Positions 23,186 through 29,341 of a DNA stretch of 43,509 bases are shown here, one piece after another. Each line of letters starts with the position of its first letter. Positions within the stretch are counted from its first letter, which is position 1. Under the pieces are notes generated by a model. The model was not told the DNA's origin. It saw only the letters and a program-made list of their open reading frames with translations, and made no database searches. Both the position numbers and the translations under genes were made by a program. The stretch is from a virus. The stretch lies in the IMG/VR virus record IMGVR_UViG_3300020057_000061, positions 1 through 43,509 of that record; one strand, written 5' to 3'.

Positions 23186-23838
23186 GATTCGTCGCTCCAA
23201 TCTTCCGTATCATCACTGACGGGTTGCAGTTGCTTATCGCGTTCGAGTTCCGCACAGTAGACCTTCCATACAAATTGGGTGATGAAATCCTTCAACTCCC
23301 CGCGTAGCATCTCAGCGGTTTCGTCATCGAGGGTGTACAACCGCTGCCCCGTCAAAGCATCGTGAAATATTTCTGCCTGAGTCACCGACACATCGATCAT
23401 TGCGTTGTTCACAATGTCATCACCGGGGTTCGGCGACATATACACCCCACTCGCCATCAGGTCGTCTTCGATCATTTCCTGCACGGCTTCCACCAAGTCG
23501 CTCAAGTCGGGATGCTCAACATCCCCATCCTTGATCGCCTTTTGCAACGTCTGATGTTCCGCAATCACCGCGTCCCGTTGACCCACAGTCTGTGTCAGCA
23601 TTTCCCGTGCAGCGGCGGCAATATCAATCGCCTGCCCCGTTGTCTGCGCCATGCTCTGGATTTTCGCCCACGCTTCATTGATCAATAGCATCGCCGCATC
23701 GTCATTCGCGTGTTTGTGCTGCACATACAACGTGCCAAGACGCTGTTCGATCTGATCCAGCGTCACATCAGGGCCCATCCCTACAGCGGTGACAATTTCC
23801 GCCAACACCTGCTGCTGATAAATCGTTTGTTCGCCCAT
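23182..23838 (-). CDS. Early acidic helical protein of unknown function
   Basis: 218 residues, acidic throughout and ending 'DDTEDWSDES'. Long helices ('TLDQIEQRLGTLYVQHKHANDDAAMLLINEAWAKIQ') alternate with short loops. No recognised domain. ATG 23838 has AAGGGG six bases upstream. It is coupled to the next gene. Confidence 0.6.
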   Translation of the reverse strand: MGEQTIYQQQVLAEIVTAVGMGPDVTLDQIEQRLGTLYVQHKHANDDAAMLLINEAWAKIQSMAQTTGQAIDIAAAAREMLTQTVGQRDAVIAEHQTLQKAIKDGDVEHPDLSDLVEAVQEMIEDDLMASGVYMSPNPGDDIVNNAMIDVSVTQAEIFHDALTGQRLYTLDDETAEMLRGELKDFITQFVWKVYCAELERDKQLQPVSDDTEDWSDES

Positions 23839-23879
23839 CTCGATCCCCTTCCCTGCTTTCCCTTACGATTCTTGCTTGT

Positions 23880-23956
23880 CTCCCCTCTCCTGCTTTTGGG
23901 AGAGGGGTCGGGGGTGAGGCTAATTTCACTACCCCCCGCTCGGTGAGGCGTCTTTA
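23880..23956 (+). repeat. Palindromic repeat between two early genes
   Basis: Full hairpin and tail (23880-23921), a diverged stretch, then CGGTGAGGCGTCTTTA, whose TTA is the complement of the TAA stop of the 23954 gene. Confidence 0.9.
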
Positions 23957-24673
23957 CCCCGCTGGCACGGCGTCCGGCAAGCGCATCACAAGTCCTGTCC
24001 ATTCCCGCCCGGCGCGATTTTGTTGCCGCTGCCACAACAGATTTCGACCCGCCACCTGTATCTCCCGGTTGCCAATCTCGATCAATTCCGCCCCGCTGTA
24101 CCACCCGCTTGCCAGCGCCTCAGCGAAGCTCACATCCTCAAGCGGCGTCCGACTGGCGTCCATACCGACGACCATGCCCGTAACCACCTGTTTGCTACCC
24201 GGCGGCGGGATCGGCGGACGCCCGTCGCTCATCAGTATCCCGTCCTCGCTCCCCTCTCCTGCTTTTGGGAGAGGGGTTGGGGGTGAGGCGTCTTCTGAGG
24301 TTGGGGCTGAGGCGGCTTCTGAGGTTGGGGGTGAGGCGTCTTCTGAGGTTGGGGGTGAGGCGTCTTCTGTTGCAGGGGTTGGGGCTGAGGCGTCTTCTGT
24401 TGCAGGGGTTGGGGCTGCGGCGGCTTCTGTTGCAGGGGCTGCGGCGTCGTCGTCTTCATCGACCAACCGCATCAGCTTGACGACCTCAAAATGCTCCACC
24501 CCGTCCGCCTCACCCAGTCGGATGCTCGTCGCGCTGATCTTCAAGACTTCCCATCCGTCGTTCATGGCGGCTGCCAGTTGTTCATCAGCCGCTTGCCCGA
24601 CCATCCCCGCGAACGTGCGTATCTCAATTCGCGGTTTTTGAATATCCTTAAAAGTTGCGTGTTGATCGTCCAT
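23954..24673 (-). CDS. First early gene: two-domain protein with repeat-derived linker
   Basis: 239 residues. The N-terminal domain (about 1-80) 'AADEQLAAAMNDGWEVLKISATSIRLG' then 'VEHFEVVKLMRLV' resembles small 'l...l..GWE......' domains (DUF4177-like) seen in phages. The linker (about 85-155) is translated palindromic repeat: repeated 'EDASPPTS' and 'ATEDASAPTP' units plus 'PLPKAGEG'. The C-terminal domain has 'TPLEDVSFAEALASGWYSGAELIEI'. ATG 24673 has AGGT six bases upstream. It heads the leftward early operon and is divergent from the integrase with a 55-base gap that must hold both promoters or parts of them; no consensus was seen. Confidence 0.65.
   Translation of the reverse strand: MDDQHATFKDIQKPRIEIRTFAGMVGQAADEQLAAAMNDGWEVLKISATSIRLGEADGVEHFEVVKLMRLVDEDDDAAAPATEAAAAPTPATEDASAPTPATEDASPPTSEDASPPTSEAASAPTSEDASPPTPLPKAGEGSEDGILMSDGRPPIPPPGSKQVVTGMVVGMDASRTPLEDVSFAEALASGWYSGAELIEIGNREIQVAGRNLLWQRQQNRAGREWTGLVMRLPDAVPAG
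24249..24446 (+). repeat. In-frame palindromic repeat with codon-phased tandem tails
   Basis: A full hairpin (24249-24276) is followed by tails of 24 bp (24297, 24321, 24345) and 30 bp (24369, 24399), then a partial one. All periods are multiples of three, whereas intergenic tails of this family repeat every 25-26 bp. The encoded linker keeps the frame. Confidence 0.92.
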
Positions 24674-24728
24674 CTGCGTTACCTCGTTCCTTTGCATCTA
24701 CATTGACTTCATTCAAGAGGGATGTTTT

Positions 24729-25631
24729 ATGAATCTACTGAAAGCCATCGACCTATTTCTCGGTGAACACAAACCAACCACCGCCAAGTCCTATCTTCAG
24801 CCGCTCAAATCTTTGCGAGACTGGGTAGGTCCCGCCCGCGAGTTGTCCGACATTTCGCCAGAACTGTTGATTGAATACTTCCAGATGCTCAGCAAACGGG
24901 GATACGCCCTCGCCACCGTGCAGAAGCACGTGATCACGGTGAAGACGTTCTTCAACTGGATAGTGAAAATTGATAAGTTGGAGAAAAGCCCCGCACGGGT
25001 CATCAAAGGGCGCAAGCTGCCCCGTGCCATATCCCGTGATAAAGCCATGTCCGATGCAGAACTCTCTGCCATCATCGACGCTGTGCGTTACAAACCGCGA
25101 GATTATGCGCTGGTGATTTTCCTCTCAGACAGCGGTTGCCGTCGGGGAGGGGCTGCGGGGTTGCGCCTTCAAGACATTAATTGGCGGGAGAGGACGGCGA
25201 AAGTGACCGAAAAAGGGGATAAGCCGCGCTTTATCGCATTCGGGGAACATTGTCAGGTCGCGCTAGTCAAGTGGCTCGCCTATCGCGGTTCGCTCAAAGG
25301 CTCACTCACGGGTGTCTATATTTTCTCGTTTGATGGCGCGTTGATGAAGCCGGAAAATATCAGTCTCATCATCCGTCGCGCCGCCGCGAAAGCGGGCGTC
25401 CGGGTTCTCAGTTCCCATTCCTTGCGCCACCGTAAAGGGCATCAGTACGCCGACGCTCGTATTGCCCCTTCCATCGCCGCCACCGCACTCGGTCATTCCG
25501 ACGTGCTAATCACCTTAAATAGCTATTATCCGGGTGACTGGGAATCAGCAAAGAAAACCTTGCACGAATTGGCAACCGATCCATCCACCCTTAAAGACTC
25601 CCCCGACAATATTGTCAAATTTGGGCGCTAA
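24729..25631 (+). CDS. int: Tyrosine recombinase (phage integrase)
   Basis: 300 residues. An N-terminal SAM-like core-binding domain (about 1-95) is followed by the catalytic domain: Arg I in 'SGCRRGG' (R138), Lys in 'TEKGDKPR' (K162 or K165), 'HSLRH' (H230, R233), 'LGHSD' (H256) and the nucleophile in 'LNSYYPGD' (Y266 or Y267). The tRNA-like attP candidate starts about 70 bases downstream, so this is probably the enzyme for site-specific integration. ATG 24729 has AGAGGG seven bases upstream. Expressed on the plus strand, divergent from the early operon. Confidence 0.93.
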   Translation: MNLLKAIDLFLGEHKPTTAKSYLQPLKSLRDWVGPARELSDISPELLIEYFQMLSKRGYALATVQKHVITVKTFFNWIVKIDKLEKSPARVIKGRKLPRAISRDKAMSDAELSAIIDAVRYKPRDYALVIFLSDSGCRRGGAAGLRLQDINWRERTAKVTEKGDKPRFIAFGEHCQVALVKWLAYRGSLKGSLTGVYIFSFDGALMKPENISLIIRRAAAKAGVRVLSSHSLRHRKGHQYADARIAPSIAATALGHSDVLITLNSYYPGDWESAKKTLHELATDPSTLKDSPDNIVKFGR

Positions 25632-25776
25632 CCCCTCGCTTTGGGGGCTTCAAATGGAGAACCCTTTATACATGCAACATTGATCGTGGTATAAGAGGTC
25701 GTGGGTTCAAGTCCCGCTACCCCGACTGGGGGATCACCCTGATCCCCCCCACCTTGACTCTGTTTGGGGGTTCTCC
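25632..25776. other. attP: Candidate attP region (tRNA 3'-end sequence)
   Basis: 25701-25717 has the T-arm GTGGG-TTCAAGT-CCCGC, followed by TACCCCG (3' acceptor strand) and A (discriminator, 25725). The 5' half of a tRNA is missing, so this is not a gene but a copy of a tRNA 3' end, the usual integration core. Just downstream is the palindrome GGGGGATCA-ccc-TGATCCCCC (25728-25748). The region is bracketed by inverted GGAGAACCC (25656-25664) and GGGTTCTCC (25768-25776). It lies next to the integrase gene, as attP usually does. Confidence 0.7.
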
Positions 25777-25888
25777 TTTTGGCAACCTCTGTTCGAGTGT
25801 TGCTAGTTTCCGTTTAGGAGATTAAAAGTATTCCCGATTAGATTGTTAAGGAGCTTTGCTGCCTACTTCGCAGCCTTTCATTTCTTTA

Positions 25889-25930
25889 GGTGATCCCGCT
25901 GTTGGTCGTCAAACTTTAGGCGGGATCACC
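25889..25930. other. 11-bp inverted repeat near attP
   Basis: GGTGATCCCGC (25889-25899) and GCGGGATCACC (25920-25930), perfect arms with a 20-base spacer. The 9-mer GGGATCACC within it also occurs at 25730-25738 inside the attP palindrome. These could be arm-type sites for an integrase or excisionase. The rest of 25777-26022 has no gene that I can support; a weak hairpin (GCTGC/GCAGC near 25857-25875) followed by T-rich sequence may end integrase transcripts. Confidence 0.5.
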
Positions 25931-26022
25931 GATGTACACGCTCCGGCTCGATCCGAAGTTTGGTTGCCCCTCGTGCATCAAATGCGCTATAGTTGTGCTG
26001 TGGGTCGTGACCGCGCAGCGTG

Positions 26023-26304
26023 CTAACTTGCTACGGCTAGGCGCTGCGCGGGCATCCCGTTAGATTCTTCCACTTCCTCTATCACCAGCAAATCACCCGG
26101 CGTACAGCCAAGATAATTGCAAATTGCGATCACAACTTTGTTGTCATACATTGACACGGCGTTATGTGCTATGCGATCTACAGTGGTTTTAGCCAGTCCC
26201 GTTTTCTTAACCACGTCGCTTCTTGGGATACTTGCCTTTCCCTCACGATAGGCTTTCTCAGCCAGCAGCACACTAAATCGATTGCGTAGAATTTGACGTT
26301 TCAT
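26023..26304 (-). CDS. Cro/CI-type transcriptional repressor
   Basis: 93 residues, a single helix-turn-helix domain of the XRE type: 'RNRFSVLLAEKAYREG' (helix 1), 'IPRSDVVKKTGLAKTTVDRIAHN' (HTH, about 29-51), 'DNKVVIAICNYLGCTPGDLLVIE' (C-terminal helices ending in the family's 'l.cspgdLl...'). No cleavable C-terminal domain, so induction would not be through RecA self-cleavage. ATG 26304 has GGAG five bases upstream; the GTG five codons earlier is rejected. Its promoter (26329-26357) shares an operator-like inverted repeat with the opposite promoter, so it probably controls itself and the rightward genes. Confidence 0.85.
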   Translation of the reverse strand: MKRQILRNRFSVLLAEKAYREGKASIPRSDVVKKTGLAKTTVDRIAHNAVSMYDNKVVIAICNYLGCTPGDLLVIEEVEESNGMPAQRLAVAS

Positions 26305-26328
26305 CGGTTCTCCTTTCACCCTACAATA

Positions 26329-26357
26329 AGACTAATACGGATTTTTGATATTGTCAA
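26329..26357 (-). promoter_or_regulatory. Promoter for the repressor gene
   Basis: Minus strand TTGACA (26357-26352), 17-base spacer, TAGTCT (26334-26329). The -35 is a perfect match and lies inside the left arm of the inverted repeat. Predicted start of transcription is about 20 bases before the repressor ATG. Confidence 0.65.
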
Positions 26358-26393
26358 ACATTACGTATGATATATCGTATCAATTGTTTGACA
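26352..26393. promoter_or_regulatory. Symmetric operator overlapping both -35 elements
   Basis: TGTCAAACA (26352-26360) and TGTTTGACA (26385-26393) are perfect inverted copies, 24 bases apart, and each contains the -35 of the promoter pointing away from the centre. The centre holds the palindrome GATATATC. A protein bound to both arms would silence both promoters. Repressor identity is inferred from adjacency. Confidence 0.7.
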
Positions 26394-26417
26394 TAGGCGG
26401 GGTTTTGACTGTATAAT
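26388..26417 (+). promoter_or_regulatory. Strong rightward promoter
   Basis: TTGACA (26388-26393), 18-base spacer, TATAAT (26412-26417). Both hexamers match sigma-70 consensus exactly. It points to the second recombinase but a terminator-like hairpin follows about 15 bases after the predicted start. Confidence 0.85.
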
Positions 26418-26438
26418 GGGTTACATATCAACCAAACA

Positions 26439-26467
26439 AAAACCCCGATGGATTAAATCGGGGTTTT
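26439..26467 (+). terminator. Terminator/attenuator between promoter and second recombinase
   Basis: AAAACCCCGAT-ggattaa-ATCGGGGTTTT, an 11-bp perfect stem ending in TTTT. It would stop transcripts of about 45 nucleotides from the 26388 promoter, so either downstream genes are attenuated or a very short RNA is made. It is symmetric and could also stop leftward transcripts. Confidence 0.8.
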
Positions 26468-26519
26468 GTCCGGCGTCTACAGGGTTGGTAGAAAACCGAT
26501 TATGGAAAGCGAGGATAGA

Positions 26520-27629
26520 ATGCCTTCAGAACTAGCTCTACCCATCAGTGGGAGTATATCACAAGATTCATTCACCGATAGCGCGTGGTTGCGCTACTTC
26601 GACCCCCGCGCAGCGTTCGCCGCCGTCGCCGCCCACGTCGCTACCCTACCGTCGTCACGGACCGCTGAAAAGCATACATGGCGGGCATACGAGGATGGAC
26701 TGCGTTACTTCCTCGATTGGGCAAATGTCGCCCTACCCACCGAAGACCTGTTGAGCGGGTTCATTGCGCATTTGCTCACCACGCGCAATCTCAAGCCGAC
26801 CACCGTGTCCAGCAAGTATCTCGCGCCCGTCCGCTTGTTTCTCACGAAACTAGCCGGGCAGCGCATCACAAATTTCACAGGCAGCGAGCGCGATTATATT
26901 GCTGAATGCCGCGACCACATCCGGGCAGCCGGGGCGGTCAAGTCCCCCCGCCCCGACACGACCACCAACATAGCGCCACTCTGGAGTCCACAGTTTATCC
27001 GGCTCTCAATGCAGCAGGTCAACGCCACGCTCCGTGCGATCAACCGTCTACACCGCCCCGGATTGCGCGATTACGCCCTACTGCACGTCGCATTCAGCAC
27101 GGGGTTACGCCTCGCTGAGTTACAGCGCATCACGCTCAATTCAATAACTCCCTCCGGCACGGTCTACCTCATCACCGTGCGCGGCAAGCGTTCTAACGTA
27201 GACCCCGTGCCAATCAGCGCCCGCGCCTACGCCGATATTATGGCGTGGGTCGAAATGTACAATGCCGATCTCCCCGACGACGATCCCCGCCGCATCGTCG
27301 GGGATATTCCCATCTGGCAGCCGATGCTACACGGGGATAATTATGCTCACAATGGGGTGAACGGCTTCACCCCATTACGGGGGTTATCCCCGCAGGGTAT
27401 CCGTGACATCATCGAGCGCACGACCCGCGCCGCGCTGGGCGACTCATTAGCCCTTGCAGCGCACGATACCCGCCGCACAGCCGCCGCCATTGCCCACGAT
27501 GCGGGCATGTCCATTCCAGACATTCAGAAGCTGCTGCGCCACAAAGACGCTGCCGTGACTCTCCGCTATATCGGCACAAAACCAGACTATGATACATCCA
27601 CACTCGCCAATTATGTCCAGTTCGGTTAA
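26520..27629 (+). CDS. Second tyrosine recombinase
   Basis: 369 residues. An N-terminal core-binding domain ('RTAEKHTWRAYEDGLRYFLDWA') precedes the catalytic domain: R197 in 'STGLRLAEL', K223 in 'VRGKRSN', H315/R318 in 'HDTRR', H341 in 'LLRHKD' and nucleophile Y350 in 'TLRYIG'. All catalytic positions are present. The frame opens at TTG 26466, but ATG 26520 with GAGG five bases upstream is chosen. It is not closely similar to the integrase at 24729. Possible roles: resolution of multimers of a partitioned prophage, as with plasmid resolvases, excision, or a second integration route. Confidence 0.9.
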   Translation: MPSELALPISGSISQDSFTDSAWLRYFDPRAAFAAVAAHVATLPSSRTAEKHTWRAYEDGLRYFLDWANVALPTEDLLSGFIAHLLTTRNLKPTTVSSKYLAPVRLFLTKLAGQRITNFTGSERDYIAECRDHIRAAGAVKSPRPDTTTNIAPLWSPQFIRLSMQQVNATLRAINRLHRPGLRDYALLHVAFSTGLRLAELQRITLNSITPSGTVYLITVRGKRSNVDPVPISARAYADIMAWVEMYNADLPDDDPRRIVGDIPIWQPMLHGDNYAHNGVNGFTPLRGLSPQGIRDIIERTTRAALGDSLALAAHDTRRTAAAIAHDAGMSIPDIQKLLRHKDAAVTLRYIGTKPDYDTSTLANYVQFG

Positions 27630-27640
27630 GGGGGGGGGTT

Positions 27641-27889
27641 ATGATTATGCTGACTGTTCCGCAGCTACTTGTAAGTGAAGAGGAGTATTGGAGATCGGGT
27701 AAATATAAAGTGCGGTATCGGGCGAATAATGGAGAATTACGACCTTTCCGGCATGTAGGTACATCCGAAGAGAGTCCTAGCCTACACGTTGGTCAATTCC
27801 GTATATATCTCGACGACAGCCATACAAGCGTAATTGTCGATCAATCCACAATCTGCATAGCCATTAGTGAGCATAAGGAAGTTTCATGA
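27641..27889 (+). CDS. Small accessory protein of unknown function
   Basis: 82 residues (80 if ATG 27647 is used). Beta-rich with 'YKVRYRANNGELRPFRHVG' and 'GQFRIYLDDSHTSVIVDQST'. No family recognised. A run of nine G (27630-27638) lies immediately upstream and acts as, or includes, its ribosome site; length changes there could alter expression. Its stop overlaps the next ORF as ATGA. Confidence 0.55.
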   Translation: MIMLTVPQLLVSEEEYWRSGKYKVRYRANNGELRPFRHVGTSEESPSLHVGQFRIYLDDSHTSVIVDQSTICIAISEHKEVS

Positions 27890-28020
27890 AATACCGTGTT
27901 ATCCGCCCTATTCCTGCAACGTCCAAAGATTATGTCGAGTTTCCGCGCCGCTCCGTCCTCACAACAGAACAGATGCTTAAGCTGCTGCGCCACAAATCCG
28001 CAGCCGTGACTCTGCGCTAA
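27886..28020 (+). pseudogene. 44-codon ORF ending in a fragment of the second recombinase
   Basis: The frame begins at ATG 27886 (AAGGAAG four bases upstream, overlapping the previous stop) and reads 'MKYRVIRPIPATSKDYVEFP', then ends 'LKLLRHKSAAVTLR'. Those last 14 residues match residues 337-349 of the second recombinase ('QKLLRHKDAAVTLRY'). Over 42 bases (27979-28020 against 27528-27569) 37 are identical. The catalytic tyrosine codon TAT is replaced by the stop TAA. It may still be translated; the recombinase part is surely inactive. Confidence 0.7.
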
Positions 28021-28033
28021 TGCCCTCGCCTGT

Positions 28034-28104
28034 CTCCCCTCTCCTGCTTCTGGGAGAGGGGTCGGGGGTGAGGCGTCTTTACCAATTCGTCTAAGGAGAA
28101 AACC
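28034..28104 (+). repeat. Palindromic repeat with attached ribosome-site segment (copy 1)
   Basis: Hairpin with loop TGCTTCTG and standard tail (28034-28080), then CCAATTCGTCTAAGGAGAAAA leading to the ATG at 28105. The same repeat plus ribosome-site segment occurs at 28376-28456 before the next gene. Confidence 0.85.
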
Positions 28105-28359
28105 ATGAAGCGTGAAAACTTTATAGATGCAAGCATCAACGGCAAGTTCGCCAACAAATACTACGAGGTGCTGGTCACCGACGGCGTTATAGTGTCGTCG
28201 ACGGAACATACGCCCGATCCGGAGGAGTCGAAGCGGAATATATCGTATGTCGGGAAACTCCTAAAGGACTATCAAAACGGGCGCTTCGGTGTTTATCAGG
28301 TCATGATGGATGGCGAAATATGCGGTCCCAATATGACAGTCTATCGCGTGATGTCTTAG
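28105..28359 (+). CDS. Small accessory protein of unknown function
   Basis: 84 residues, mixed alpha/beta ('YYEVLVTDGVIVSSTEHTPD' and 'YVGKLLKDYQNGRFGVYQVMMDGEI'). No recognised motif. The ribosome site AAGGAGA is strong and lies at the end of a repeat-linked segment shared with the next gene. Confidence 0.6.
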   Translation: MKRENFIDASINGKFANKYYEVLVTDGVIVSSTEHTPDPEESKRNISYVGKLLKDYQNGRFGVYQVMMDGEICGPNMTVYRVMS

Positions 28360-28375
28360 AACGCGCCCTCGCTTG

Positions 28376-28456
28376 TCACCCCTCTCCTGCTTCTGGGAGA
28401 GGGGTCGGGGGTGAGGCGTCTTTACACTATTCGCCAATTCGTCTAAGGAGAAAAGC
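28376..28456 (+). repeat. Palindromic repeat with attached ribosome-site segment (copy 2)
   Basis: Left arm has one change (CACCCCTCTCC). Loop TGCTTCTG, standard tail, then CACTATTCG followed by the same CCAATTCGTCTAAGGAGAAAA segment as copy 1. Confidence 0.85.
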
Positions 28457-28693
28457 ATGAGCGAAAACACAGAAGAAAAACAGGAATACACCTATCCCGA
28501 TGCCACGAGCGCGGGACTGCTGACATGGGAACAGGCAAGCAAAGAGGGGTTTTGTCCCATGTGTCGATACTTCGTTCTGGGCAGTGGTGATGATGACACG
28601 ATGGGGCAGCACGGCGTCTGTTTTGAATGCCTAGAAGAGTTGAAGTACGAGACGGGTGAATACGACGACGATTACGACGACCCCGATTACTAA
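28457..28693 (+). CDS. Small zinc-ribbon protein with acidic tail
   Basis: 78 residues. 'CPMC' (about 33-36) and 'CFEC' (about 55-58) form a CxxC...CxxC zinc knuckle. The C-terminus is very acidic ('EYDDDYDDPDY'), as in DNA-mimic or polymerase-binding phage proteins, though no specific target can be inferred. AAGGAGA ribosome site. Last gene before the terminator at 28910. Confidence 0.7.
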   Translation: MSENTEEKQEYTYPDATSAGLLTWEQASKEGFCPMCRYFVLGSGDDDTMGQHGVCFECLEELKYETGEYDDDYDDPDY

Positions 28694-28834
28694 TCAGCGG
28701 CGACACCACTAGCGGACGCCTCAAAATCATCGCCCGATCAGCGCATCATCTACCCGTAATTTTCGCCCGGTCATAGCATTAGATTGAGCATCGGGATCAT
28801 GTATGGATTCCTGAAAAATAATGCCCTCGCTTGT
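28694..28834. other. Gene-free stretch with a decayed copy of the 31142 gene end
   Basis: Within the 377-base gap 28694-29070, positions 28697-28719 (CGGCGACACCACTAGCGGACGC) match the 3' end of the holin-region gene (31160-31182, one mismatch). On the minus strand this would read 'RRPLVVSPL', like the 'KRPPVVSPP' end of that protein. The rest shows no gene. Confidence 0.45.
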
Positions 28835-28875
28835 CTCCCCTCTCCCAAAAGCAGGAGAGGGGTCGGGGGTGAGGC
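28835..28875 (+). repeat. Palindromic repeat with inverted loop
   Basis: Arms CTCCCCTCTCC and GGAGAGGGG and tail TCGGGGGTGAGGC are in the usual orientation, but the loop reads CAAAAGCA, the exact reverse complement of the usual TGCTTTTG. Confidence 0.93.
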
Positions 28876-28909
28876 GACACCCTACGTGGGCGCTAGAAAG
28901 TGCATTCCC

Positions 28910-28945
28910 TCAGCCCCCCCCTTTTTCTAGGGGGGGGCTGAATTT
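28910..28945 (+). terminator. Intrinsic terminator
   Basis: TCAGCCCCCCC-ctttttcta-GGGGGGGCTGA followed by ATTTT. It closes the transcription unit running from the 26388 promoter and insulates the promoter at 28953. Confidence 0.85.
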
Positions 28946-28952
28946 TGCCTAC

Positions 28953-28982
28953 TTGACACTCACAAGTTCTTAGGAGTATAAT
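28953..28982 (+). promoter_or_regulatory. Second strong rightward promoter
   Basis: TTGACA (28953-28958), 18-base spacer, TATAAT (28977-28982): both hexamers perfect, with the same spacer length as the 26388 promoter. It drives 29071, 29406 and probably 30553. The start region contains an ATTG tetranucleotide run (28990-29004). No operator like 26352 is visible, so it may be active in the lysogen. Confidence 0.85.
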
Positions 28983-29010
28983 GGTGTTATTGATTGATTG
29001 ATTGAGTGAA

Positions 29011-29070
29011 TAAGCGAGGCGTCCGCCAGACGCCAACAATTAGCCCCATTGGGGCAGAAGGAAACACACA
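29011..29070 (+). promoter_or_regulatory. Structured 5' leader, copy 1
   Basis: Two hairpins, GGCGTC-cgcca-GACGCC (29018-29034) and GCCCC-att-GGGGC (29043-29055), followed at once by AGAAGGAA (ribosome site) and the ATG at 29071. The same arrangement precedes the next gene (29342-29405). The pair suggests a shared translational control element. Confidence 0.7.
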
Positions 29071-29319
29071 ATGTTGGCACAAATCTTTTTTCATAATGGG
29101 TTGTATACCTCAGTGGTCGCAACCGCACCGACTGCGGTGTACAAGCACTATCCCTCATACGGTTGCAATCAAAGCAAACGTATGAAAGTAACCGATCTCG
29201 GTGCGGTCGAAATCAAGGGGACTACGGGGACACTTTACCTCGTGGAGACCACAAGCACCTACGATTTTGGGGCAGATAGCGTCTCGTCACGCTATGAGTT
29301 TTTGCTCGGCAGCGAATAA
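29071..29319 (+). CDS. Small accessory protein of unknown function
   Basis: 82 residues. 'MLAQIFFHNGLYTSVVATAPTAVYKHYPSYG' has hydrophobic patches but no clear membrane segment. 'GAVEIKGTTGTLYLVETTSTYDFGADSVSSRYEFLLGSE' suggests a beta domain. No family recognised. It is the first gene after a very strong promoter and carries the structured leader. Confidence 0.55.
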   Translation: MLAQIFFHNGLYTSVVATAPTAVYKHYPSYGCNQSKRMKVTDLGAVEIKGTTGTLYLVETTSTYDFGADSVSSRYEFLLGSE

Positions 29320-29341
29320 CTCCACGCCCTACCCTTGTGTT

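Noticed and set aside
25681-25748. A complete tRNA gene
   Set aside because: Only the T-arm, 3' acceptor strand and discriminator are present. No matching 5' acceptor or anticodon arm was found, so attP is the better reading.
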